Shown here: positions 1 through 7,498 of the stretch, piece by piece | Layout: each line of letters starts with the position of its first letter | Position numbering within the stretch: position 1 is the stretch's first letter | NCBI RefSeq assembly: GCF_037023145.1 | Contig: NZ_CP146091.1 | Span: 930,001-994,000, forward strand | Reading direction: 5' to 3' | Source: Ralstonia sp. RRA | GTDB lineage: Bacteria; Pseudomonadota; Gammaproteobacteria; Burkholderiales; Burkholderiaceae | Length of the DNA stretch: 64,000 nt | Notes under the pieces: model-generated | Told to the model about the DNA's origin: nothing | The model's database searches: none | Seen by the model: only the letters and a program-made list of their open reading frames with translations | Position numbers and translations under genes: made by a program

Positions 1-356
1 GCCAGTAGCGTACCTTCGGAGACACAGGATGTTACGCATTCAAAACGGGCCTTTCCAACATTCCGCATCTGCGCGTGCCCACGCGCGTCACCGCCATCGT
101 CATCATCGCAGCGCGCCGGGTTTCCCGCGTTAGCTGCAACACCCCGACTGGTTTTGGCATCGGCACCCAACCGATTAGTGCGTTACGCGAGTTAACGCGC
201 ACGACAAAACACGTCCGTCTTTTCTGTTGATTTGCAGGATTGATCTGCCGCCGAGGCAGGTCGTGCGCTGTCGGCTGTCGTACGCCGACAGGCGGGGCTA
301 TTGGCCGACATTTGCCGGCAAAAACACAACAAGTTTCAAAACGTGAGGAGACAACC
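1..356. other. Gene-free leader with five inverted repeats
   Basis: No convincing gene is seen here. The stretch holds perfect inverted repeats: GCGCGTG/CACGCGC at 71-86, GCGTTA/TAACGC at 180-198, CTGCC/GGCAG at 245-259, CTGTCGGC/GCCGACAG at 268-291 and the 12-bp palindrome TTTGCCGGCAAA at 311-322. The last three lie just ahead of the lipoprotein gene that starts at 357 and could fold as consecutive hairpins in its leader, or act as protein-binding sites. No promoter is obvious. Confidence 0.5.
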
Positions 357-1955
357 ATGGGTAGTCGACGTCATCTTTTTGTTGTCATGGCAACCAGTTG
401 CATAGTTGCGATGCCGTTCATCGGCGGGTGCGGCGGTGCGGACGATCCCGGCGCATCGAACGTCGCACAGTGCTCGGGTAGTTCTTGCCCGCCCAGCGGG
501 CCAAACACCACGCCAACCACGCCGACGAGCCTGTGCCCGGCCGCGCTGGACTACACGACCACCTACACCGGCGGCTCCGGCAGCGGTGAGTACATCAAGG
601 TCAAGTTCGATACGAGCAAGAACACGTACCAGATGCAGTTCATCGAATCGTCGGTGCCGACCTCGGCGGGGCAGGTGAACAACACGCGCAAGGGGCTGAC
701 GATCAATGGCGCGTTCGTGCATCCGACCAATTTGCCGACGCCTGAGCAGAACCGTTGCGCCTTCGTGCTGCAGTCGGGCAAGACGGCGGACAACAGCTAC
801 GCGATCACTGTCAATCCGCAAGACCCGCCGACGCTGTTTGTTGGTCAAGGCATCGTGGGCGGCGGCATCCCGGGCGCGACCATCCAGTTCGATGGCATCA
901 CGGTGGCGCCGGGCATTCCTCCGCTCGCAGTAGTGCCTTCTCGCACGTTTGATTTCTATCCGTTCCTGGGCTTTTCCCAGACCGTGACGGATTTCTCGCA
1001 AGTCGCAGGGAAGTACAACCAAGTGGGCGTGCATGTAACGCCAACGGGCTCGGGTAACCAGACGACAACGCCCCAGGGCTGGGAGCCCGATGCCGTCAAT
1101 TGGACGCAGACGTTGAATGCCGACGGAACGTGTACGTCCGACAGCTCCGATTACTCGTGCCATACGACCGGCACGCCGTGGACGCTGCGAAAGAACGCCG
1201 ACGGCTCGCAAGACAACGTGTTTGTCAGCAACCCGGTGAGTGCCAATTCGCCCTATGCCTTTGTCGGTCAGGTCTCGCCGATCATCCTGTTCACACCGAG
1301 CCAGGCCAAAGGGATCATGATTGCCGGCAAGCTCAATGGGCAGGTGGTGCCAGTGGTGATCCGCGTCGGCTATTCGCACAGCGATCCGGCCAACGTGCTG
1401 GCCTCCGTGGGCGATGATCAGATCGGTATCTCGATCCTGACGCCGATGACGACCATCCCGACCAATGCGCTAATGGGCGGCTATATCGGTGCTACCAGCG
1501 CATCTGCGTGCGGTGTGGTGACATCCAACGGTCCGACCACGAACATCTCTGGCGTCAACGGTATCAACCCCACGGTGGCCCATCCAGAGCTCCCCGGCAC
1601 CTTTACCGGCGGCTTCTTCCATGCGTGGGCTGGCAGTTGCAATGACGGCACCGCCGTCTCCACGCTGGCCGCCAACTACACATCAACACTGTTCCAGAAC
1701 GGCACCGCAGCCTTCATCAACCCGTTCAACTCGCGGGTGACGGCGCAGTTCGCGCTCGACTACACGCAAGCCTCGCCAGGCAAGTTGCTGGTCACCGCGC
1801 AGAACGACTTCAACGCGCAGGGTGCCAGCGGCAACGTCGCGTTGTTCAAAGCGGGCGACACGGGCGTCGCAGTCAAGGTGGGCAACGTGTACGCAATGCT
1901 CATGAACAACAACAAGTACAACCCGTTCTTCACGGTCGGCGCGTTCGTCCAGTGA
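357..1955 (+). CDS. Large predicted lipoprotein, tandem paralogue A (DUF2957-like)
   Basis: Function unknown; 532 residues. The N terminus is a lipoprotein-type signal: basic start, hydrophobic stretch and lipobox-like FIGGC with Cys25, then a Gly/Pro/Thr-rich linker. The body is rich in Thr, Ser, Asn and Gly, as in secreted beta-rich proteins. It shares TGGSGSGE near residue 60, GATIQFDGI, and a C terminus ending FTVGAFVQ with the next gene, so the two are tandem duplicates; this copy has roughly 110 extra residues, mostly in the C-terminal half. ATG 357 is preferred because GAGGAG lies at 345-350; an upstream in-frame start at 240 would bury the signal. I recall such proteins as DUF2957 in Burkholderiaceae; that family name is from memory. 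Confidence 0.85.
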   Translation: MGSRRHLFVVMATSCIVAMPFIGGCGGADDPGASNVAQCSGSSCPPSGPNTTPTTPTSLCPAALDYTTTYTGGSGSGEYIKVKFDTSKNTYQMQFIESSVPTSAGQVNNTRKGLTINGAFVHPTNLPTPEQNRCAFVLQSGKTADNSYAITVNPQDPPTLFVGQGIVGGGIPGATIQFDGITVAPGIPPLAVVPSRTFDFYPFLGFSQTVTDFSQVAGKYNQVGVHVTPTGSGNQTTTPQGWEPDAVNWTQTLNADGTCTSDSSDYSCHTTGTPWTLRKNADGSQDNVFVSNPVSANSPYAFVGQVSPIILFTPSQAKGIMIAGKLNGQVVPVVIRVGYSHSDPANVLASVGDDQIGISILTPMTTIPTNALMGGYIGATSASACGVVTSNGPTTNISGVNGINPTVAHPELPGTFTGGFFHAWAGSCNDGTAVSTLAANYTSTLFQNGTAAFINPFNSRVTAQFALDYTQASPGKLLVTAQNDFNAQGASGNVALFKAGDTGVAVKVGNVYAMLMNNNKYNPFFTVGAFVQ

Positions 1956-2038
1956 GGCACGCAGCAACGAAATCACATGCGGCGGCGCGTGAAGTGTGCG
2001 CGCCGCCGCAGCTGAACAACAACATGGAGGAGACGCAA

Positions 2039-3298
2039 ATGCAATGGCGTAAATGGCTGGTCGTGTTGGCGTGCGCACCGATGGTGACCGCGTGTGGTGG
2101 TGGCGGAGACGATCCGCCGGCCCCGGTGATCCAGCGCCTGTGTCCACAGGCCATCGACTACAACACCGTCTTCACGGGCGGTTCCGGTTCAGGCGAGTTG
2201 GTGAAAGTGCAGCTCGACACGACCAAGATGACGTACCAGATCACGTATCTGGCGTCGCCGATTCCGGTGACGACGGGCACGGTGGCGCCCACACGTGACA
2301 CCGCTCCCAACAACGTGCAGACCGGCACGCTGACGCAGGAAACCGCACTGCCGACCGAGAAGCTTAATCAATGCGCGTTCCGCCTGAACAACGCGAGCCT
2401 CGATGCAAGCCGGCCGGCGCGTTTCTTCCTGGGGCAAGGTGTGCTGGGTGGCACGATTCCGGGGGCGACGATCCAGTTCGACGGCATCGTCGGCGTGGGC
2501 AAGATCCCGAAGACCACGTTCCCGTACTACCCGTTCATCAGCTTCTCGAGCACCGAGACGGACCTGACCAAGATCGCAGGCAACTACAACCAGCTCGGCT
2601 ACCACCAGGTCCCGTCGCAGAACTTCTCGCAGCAGGCGGTCGATGCGCGTTTCACCATCAACGCGGACGGCACCTACACCGAGTGCGACAACCTGGGCGT
2701 GAAGAACGGCGGCGCGTGCCTGACATCAAGCGCGACGGTCAACCAGAAGCTGACGCTGCGTGCGGACTCGTCTGCGTTCACCACGCTGAACTACCAGCCG
2801 CAGGTGCCGGCCACGCTGTCGTCGCTTGATCCGAACAAGGCCGGTAGGGGCGTGCTGATCGTGGGCAAGCTGTACAACCAGCTCGTGCCGATCTTTATCC
2901 GGGTGGGGGCGGCCAACTCGAATCTGACTGCCGGCCCGCCGGTGGCAGACGACGAGTCCGGCATTTCGTTCCTGGCGCCGAACACCAACATCGCGCAGGG
3001 TTCGCAAGACGGTGAGTACACGGGCGTAGACAGCACGTTCAACTACCGTGCCACTGCGCTGGTGGGTGCACAGGCCACGATGCTCGATCCGTTCAATGCG
3101 TCGCAGGTTGCGCTGACGCGTCCGCTGAATCTGGACTTTACGCAAACCGTACCGGGCGTGATCCGCACCACGCAGACGAGCGCACCGGCAGGCTCGGCAC
3201 CGACTGGCAAGCTGATCTTTACCGGCAAGACCTTCGGCTTCCTGGATATGAGCGATACGAAGAACCCGTACTTCACCGTGGGCGCCTTCGTGCAGTGA
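2039..3298 (+). CDS. Predicted lipoprotein, tandem paralogue B (DUF2957-like)
   Basis: Function unknown; 419 residues. The signal ends in the lipobox VTAC with Cys19, followed by a Gly/Asp/Pro spacer. Alignment by eye to the preceding gene covers the whole mature protein: LCP.A.DY, TGGSGSGE, CAF.L, GATIQFDGI, YYPF, AG.YNQ.G and the final FTVGAFVQ. ATG 2039 follows a strong GGAGGAG (2026-2032). The gap to paralogue A is 83 bases with no terminator, so the two are probably cotranscribed. A surface or periplasmic binding or structural role is possible, but nothing in the sequence fixes it. Confidence 0.87.
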   Translation: MQWRKWLVVLACAPMVTACGGGGDDPPAPVIQRLCPQAIDYNTVFTGGSGSGELVKVQLDTTKMTYQITYLASPIPVTTGTVAPTRDTAPNNVQTGTLTQETALPTEKLNQCAFRLNNASLDASRPARFFLGQGVLGGTIPGATIQFDGIVGVGKIPKTTFPYYPFISFSSTETDLTKIAGNYNQLGYHQVPSQNFSQQAVDARFTINADGTYTECDNLGVKNGGACLTSSATVNQKLTLRADSSAFTTLNYQPQVPATLSSLDPNKAGRGVLIVGKLYNQLVPIFIRVGAANSNLTAGPPVADDESGISFLAPNTNIAQGSQDGEYTGVDSTFNYRATALVGAQATMLDPFNASQVALTRPLNLDFTQTVPGVIRTTQTSAPAGSAPTGKLIFTGKTFGFLDMSDTKNPYFTVGAFVQ

Positions 3299-3397
3299 CG
3301 TTTCCGGAATAACACGCCACGGGGTGTGGCCCTGTTTGACCCAAAGTCAGACCCACAGTCGTGCCGCGCCCCGCTCAGAACAACAGGAGGAAGCATC

Positions 3398-4222
3398 ATG
3401 AAGAAACTGACTGTCGCATTGGTGGCGGCTTGCGCATCCGCAGGTGCCATGGCGCAGCAGGCGGGTGACAACGTGGCAACGGTGGGGTGGTTCCACATCA
3501 TGCCGCAGGACTCGAGCAACAACCTGACCACCAGCGTGATCAACGCGCCGATCAACGATCCGCTGCGTTTGCCGGGTAGCTTCACGTCGCCCAACAGCGG
3601 GCTGCGCGTGAGCAACGCCAATACGCTGGGCCTCACGCTCACGCATTTCTTTACCGACAACATCGCGCTGACCACCATTGCCGGCGTGCCGCCCGAGTTC
3701 AAGCTGACCGGGCATGGCGTGATTCGCGCGCCTGGGCCGGCGGGTGCACTCGGCCACGTCGATCTGGATGACCCGTCCAACCAACCCGCGGTGCGCAAGG
3801 CACGCCAGTGGAGCCCCGGGGTCATCCTGCAGTGGTACTTCGGGCACGCGCAGTCGAAGTTCCGTCCGTTCGTGGGCGTGGGGGTGGTCTACAGCTTCTT
3901 CACCAACATCGAGCTGAATCCCAACTTCTCGGCGGCGGTCAACCGTGAACTGGGCAGCGTGCTGGCAGCCGGGGCGGGCAAGCCGGGCCCGACGTATGTG
4001 GAGGGGCAATCGTCAGCATCGTGGTCGGCCATCTTCAACCTGGGCGCGAGCTATGCCATCACCGATCGTTGGGCGTTGACGGCCACGGTGTCGTACCTGC
4101 CGCTCAAGACGGAAGCGGCCACCGTGATCAAGGCGGCGGACGGCACTACGCTGGCCACCACCAAGACCACGCTCAAGGCCAATCCGATCATCACGTTCAT
4201 TGGGGTGTCATACAAGTTTTAG
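3398..4222 (+). CDS. OmpW-family outer membrane protein
   Basis: Predicted eight-stranded outer membrane barrel of the OmpW/AlkL type, proteins that pass small hydrophobic molecules through the outer membrane. It has 274 residues with a Sec signal (MKKLTVALVAAC..., likely cut after AMA, residue 19), a mature start resembling the OmpW N terminus (NVATVGWFHIMPQDSS), alternating barrel strands, and a C terminus ending YKF, the usual outer-membrane assembly signal. AGGAGG at 3385-3390 precedes ATG 3398. It follows the two lipoproteins in the same direction after 99 bases and may share their transcript. Substrate unknown. Confidence 0.9.
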   Translation: MKKLTVALVAACASAGAMAQQAGDNVATVGWFHIMPQDSSNNLTTSVINAPINDPLRLPGSFTSPNSGLRVSNANTLGLTLTHFFTDNIALTTIAGVPPEFKLTGHGVIRAPGPAGALGHVDLDDPSNQPAVRKARQWSPGVILQWYFGHAQSKFRPFVGVGVVYSFFTNIELNPNFSAAVNRELGSVLAAGAGKPGPTYVEGQSSASWSAIFNLGASYAITDRWALTATVSYLPLKTEAATVIKAADGTTLATTKTTLKANPIITFIGVSYKF

Positions 4223-4259
4223 CCGGGTGTCGGCTGTCTGCGCCTGGCTAATTGGCGCG

Positions 4260-4280
4260 GCGGGAACCGAGCGGGAACCG
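4260..4280 (+). repeat. Short direct repeat GCGGGAACCG upstream of the secreted-protein gene
   Basis: GCGGGAACCG occurs twice head to tail with an 11-base period (4260-4269 and 4271-4280), about 55 bases ahead of the next gene. One turn of spacing would suit a direct-repeat activator site, but no binding protein can be named. Confidence 0.4.
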
Positions 4281-4334
4281 GTTTGCGCCGCATTCTTAAG
4301 GCGGTTTCAACCGTCAGTTCTAGTGAGGCAATAA

Positions 4335-4829
4335 ATGAGCACACGTAAAGTCGTATCTCTTGCAGTTGCACTCGCACTTGCCACCGTAGCAGCCACACCC
4401 GCATTTGCCGTGACCGTATCGCGCGCTGATGGTCAACCGATGAACGCGAGCGGCGAGCCGTTCTCGGTGACCGGCGTGACCAATCTCTCAAAAGGGGTGA
4501 CCAACGTGCAATGCCAGGCCACATTCAATGGAACCATCACGCCCAGTGGCATCGTCAACATCACGTCGACCACCTTTACGGGCGGTACGCTATGCGGCTT
4601 CATCAGCGGCGTGACCCCGTGGACGGGGCAGGCCGACAGCACGACACAACTGACGATCAACAATGCCGCCGTCAATGTGCTCCTGTTGGGAAGCTGCGGG
4701 CCGAGCAGCGTGGCGACCGCCTGGGACAACAACGCTTCTTCGTTGACGTTCACCAACGCATCGATGGCGCCGGACTGTACGGTGGGTGGTACCGTCTACT
4801 CGTCACCGAAGTTCAAGGTGACGCAGTAA
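4335..4829 (+). CDS. Small secreted protein, possibly PraB-like
   Basis: 164-residue exported protein of uncertain function. The signal peptide is clear (MSTRKVVSLAVALALA..., likely cut after AFA, residue 26). The mature part is rich in Thr, Ser, Asn and Val with four Cys (VQCQ, TLCG, GSCG, PDCT), enough for two disulfides, and ends KFKVTQ. GAGG at 4324-4327 precedes the ATG. The fold pattern recalls small secreted proteins labelled PraA/PraB (alkane-oxidation associated) in Pseudomonas and Burkholderia; this is a memory-based guess, though the OmpW/AlkL-type neighbour would fit hydrophobic-substrate handling. A strong terminator follows. Confidence 0.8.
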   Translation: MSTRKVVSLAVALALATVAATPAFAVTVSRADGQPMNASGEPFSVTGVTNLSKGVTNVQCQATFNGTITPSGIVNITSTTFTGGTLCGFISGVTPWTGQADSTTQLTINNAAVNVLLLGSCGPSSVATAWDNNASSLTFTNASMAPDCTVGGTVYSSPKFKVTQ

Positions 4830-4884
4830 ACACGCTCCTGGTCGACCTGCGGATGCGCAGCCGCGGTTGATCGGCATGAGACAG

Positions 4885-4910
4885 AGGCCCGGCATGTCGG
4901 GCCTTTTCTT
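4885..4910 (+). terminator. Rho-independent terminator after the envelope block
   Basis: Perfect 7-bp stem AGGCCCG/CGGGCCT with the six-base loop GCATGT, followed by TTTTCTT. It ends the transcript of the secreted-protein gene that stops at 4829. Confidence 0.85.
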
Positions 4911-4938
4911 CTTCATCTTCCCCAATTTTTTGAACACG

Positions 4939-5121
4939 ATGAACAACATACGCATGGTTGTAACGACAGCGCTCGCGCTGATGCTGTCGATAGTGGGTGC
5001 CACGCCGGCGTTGGGGGTTGATCGTTCAGTAACGCCTGTGGTTCGGGCGTGGCTCGACCATTTTGCGTTTCGAAGTGGAGCAATACCCCCGTCGCCAATC
5101 GCGACAACGCATGTGTACTAG
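4939..5121 (+). pseudogene. Possible truncated paralogue or tiny secreted peptide
   Basis: A 60-residue reading frame starts with a convincing signal peptide (VVTTALALML...ATPALG) and then stops after about 34 further residues with no recognisable fold. Its first 30 residues resemble those of the secreted protein at 4335 (M..R.VV..A.AL.L..V.ATPA), so it may be the 5' remnant of a duplicated copy. There is no strong ribosome site, and signal peptides look alike by nature, so this may be chance. The rest of the 4911-5185 gap shows nothing else. Confidence 0.25.
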
Positions 5122-5185
5122 AGGTGGCATGATCCAGGCTCCCACCGCTGCAACGGGGCAGCGGTTTCTCCTCCGGAGCCAAGAC

Positions 5186-6178
5186 ATGCGTTTGCTTACC
5201 TCTGCTGCAGTGGCCATCACATTGGCCACGTCCATCGGATTCGCCCACGCCCAGACTGCCGCCCCCCCGCCTGCCGCTACGCAGCAGCGCGCCCAAGTGC
5301 CCGGTTACTACCGCATGGCCCTGGGCGACGACGTTGTCACCGCACTCTATGACGGCTATGTCGATCTGCCGGCCAAGACGCTGGTGGGCATGAGCGCGCA
5401 ATTCGTGCAGAGCCTGCTGGCGCGGATGTTTGTGTCGAGCACGCCAGGCATGCAGACGGCCGTGAACGGCTATCTGATTGATACGGGCAGCCAGCGCATC
5501 CTGGTCGATACGGGTTCGGGCACATGCTTTGGCCCAACCATGGGTGGCTTGGCCGCCAACGTGCGCGCATCGGGCTATCAGCCCGAGCAGATCGACGCCG
5601 TGCTGCTGACCCACCTGCACCCGGATCACGCCTGTGGCTTGTTGACGCCGCAAGGGCAACCCGCTTTCCCCAATGCGCTGGTTTACGTGGCTGCGCCGGA
5701 AGCCGACTTCTGGCTAAGCGAAACGATTGCCGCCTCCAAGCCGAAGGACATGCAACCGTTCTTCAAGATGGCGCGCGATTCCGTCGCGCCGTATGCAGCA
5801 GCCGGCCAGCTGAAGCAGTTCAAACCGGGCGATGAGGTGGTGCAGGGTGTGCGCTCGGTGGTCGCCAACGGCCATACGCCAGGCCATAGCGGCTACCTGT
5901 TTGCCTCCAAGGGCAAGAGCTTGCTGGTGTGGGGCGACATCGTGCACAGCCACGCCGTGCAGTTCCTGCACGCCGAGGTTGCGTTTGAATACGACGTCGA
6001 CCAGAAGCAGGCTGTGGCATCGCGTCGCAAGCTGTTTGCCGAAGCGGCGCAGGACAAGCTCTGGGTGGCCGGCGCGCATCTGCCGTTCCTGGGCCTGGGC
6101 CATGTGCGCCGCGACGGCAAGGCGTTTGCCTGGGTGCCGATCGAGTACGGCCCGCTGCGTACCGACCGCACAGACTAA
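5186..6178 (+). CDS. Exported metallo-beta-lactamase-fold hydrolase
   Basis: 330-residue periplasmic hydrolase. A Sec signal (MRLLTSAAVAITLATS..., cut after AHA near residue 22) precedes a metallo-beta-lactamase domain. The zinc motif THLHPDH near residue 140 gives the H-x-H-x-D-H ligands, and later GHTPGH, a WGD acidic ligand and a C-terminal His complete the usual set. ATG 5186 is preferred over in-frame starts from 5063 because GGAG sits at 5175-5178 and the signal begins there. Related exported proteins include lactonase-like and sulfatase-like enzymes; the substrate cannot be told. It ends four bases from the opposing gene at 6183. Confidence 0.9.
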   Translation: MRLLTSAAVAITLATSIGFAHAQTAAPPPAATQQRAQVPGYYRMALGDDVVTALYDGYVDLPAKTLVGMSAQFVQSLLARMFVSSTPGMQTAVNGYLIDTGSQRILVDTGSGTCFGPTMGGLAANVRASGYQPEQIDAVLLTHLHPDHACGLLTPQGQPAFPNALVYVAAPEADFWLSETIAASKPKDMQPFFKMARDSVAPYAAAGQLKQFKPGDEVVQGVRSVVANGHTPGHSGYLFASKGKSLLVWGDIVHSHAVQFLHAEVAFEYDVDQKQAVASRRKLFAEAAQDKLWVAGAHLPFLGLGHVRRDGKAFAWVPIEYGPLRTDRTD

Positions 6179-6182
6179 GCCG

Positions 6183-7460
6183 TCATGCGCCTGCCGGCCG
6201 CTTCATCTTGCAAGTGGTCGGCAGGTCCAGGTCTTTGGCGGCGGTCGTGCTTTCGGTCTTGTGGCCCCACTGGGTGCCGTCGTAGCCGACCTTGACGGCC
6301 TTGCCGTCCACCGGCGCGATGGTCGACACCACCTGCGGCAGCAGCAACTGGTGGTCGACCTTGCGCATCGTCACCTCGCCCAGGAAGCTCTGCTTCTGCA
6401 TGCCTTCCAGGGCCAGTGCAATCTTGAGCGGGTCGGTGGAGTTGGCCTTGCGGATGGCATCCGTCACGAGTTCAACGGAGAGCACGGTGCGCGGGGCGAA
6501 GTGCTCGCCAGCGGGTGTCTGGCGCACGCGCGCATCCATCTGCATCAACTGAGCATTGCCGTTGCCGGGCGTCCATTCGGACACCCACGTCACCTTGCCG
6601 ATCTTGGCTTGCGACACCGCCAGCACGGTGCCCGGCGCACCCGCACCGCTGTGGTTGAGATAGCGCACGTCATAGCCCATGTCGCCGTCAGCCTTGATGA
6701 GCAGGTTCAGATCCTGCCCCCAGTTGCCAGTGAGCAGCGTGTCCGCGCCGGTCGCCTTGGCCTTCGAGACGTAGGGCGCGAAGTCCTTCACCTTGCCGAT
6801 CGGGTGCAGCGTCTCCCCCGTGAATTGCACGTCGGGCCGCGCAGCAGAGATCATCTGCTTGCCCAGTGACGCCCACAACCGGCCGTGCGCGTAGTCCTGG
6901 TTCAGTGAATAGACCTTGCGGATGTCGGGCTGCGTCTTCACAAAGTTGGCCAGCGCCCGCATCTTCATGGCCGTGTTGGCCTCGGTGGCGAAGTGCCAGA
7001 AACTGCAGTGCGCGCCGGTCAGGTCGGGGTCGATGGAGGCGTAGTTGATGATCAGCACGCGCTTGTCAGGGTTGCGCTCGTTGTGCTTGGTCGCCGCGTC
7101 CACCATGGCCGCCACCACAGACGAGCCCGACCCGCCAGTGAAGATGATCTTCGCACCCGCATCGATGGCGCTTTGCAGTGCCGACAGGCTGTCTTGCGCC
7201 GACAGCTTGTTGTCGTAGGTCGTCAACTCATAGCGCGCGCCATTCAACACGCCTTGCGGCTGCGCGTTGGCATCATCGATGCCGAGTTTCAGGTTGGCGA
7301 GGAACTGTTCGCCTACATTCGACAGGGGCCCGCTCAACTGGTCGATGAACGCCACCTTGATCGGCGCAGGGTCTGCAGCGTGCGCCAGCGGTGCGCAGAG
7401 TACGGTGATCGCGCAGGCCAATGCGGACAACGGACGGGCCAAGCGGGTCGATGCGGGCAT
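6183..7460 (-). CDS. Periplasmic binding protein, branched-chain amino acid type
   Basis: 425-residue substrate-binding protein of the Leu/Ile/Val (type I periplasmic fold) family. A signal peptide cut after AHA (about residue 28) is followed by IKVAFIDQLSGPLSN, the usual first strand and ligand loop, and two alternating alpha/beta lobes. No permease or ATPase gene is adjacent, so it must use a transporter encoded elsewhere or act as a sensor. It is the last gene of a minus-strand operon, 38 bases after the biotin carboxylase fusion, which suggests its ligand is the acid that the upstream ligase activates. Ligand unknown. Confidence 0.9.
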   Translation of the reverse strand: MPASTRLARPLSALACAITVLCAPLAHAADPAPIKVAFIDQLSGPLSNVGEQFLANLKLGIDDANAQPQGVLNGARYELTTYDNKLSAQDSLSALQSAIDAGAKIIFTGGSGSSVVAAMVDAATKHNERNPDKRVLIINYASIDPDLTGAHCSFWHFATEANTAMKMRALANFVKTQPDIRKVYSLNQDYAHGRLWASLGKQMISAARPDVQFTGETLHPIGKVKDFAPYVSKAKATGADTLLTGNWGQDLNLLIKADGDMGYDVRYLNHSGAGAPGTVLAVSQAKIGKVTWVSEWTPGNGNAQLMQMDARVRQTPAGEHFAPRTVLSVELVTDAIRKANSTDPLKIALALEGMQKQSFLGEVTMRKVDHQLLLPQVVSTIAPVDGKAVKVGYDGTQWGHKTESTTAAKDLDLPTTCKMKRPAGA

Positions 7461-7498
7461 GTCTTCTCCTTGTTGTGTGGGGCGTGCTGTCTTCTCGT

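Noticed and set aside
32..358. A 108-codon minus-strand open frame ahead of the lipoprotein operon
   Set aside because: No family resemblance, no ribosome site, Arg/Cys/Val-rich composition of a chance frame; it runs into the leader of the real gene on the other strand.
5186..6178. Calling the exported hydrolase a quorum-quenching lactonase
   Set aside because: The HxHxDH site is common to the whole superfamily; nothing in the sequence points to acyl-homoserine lactones.
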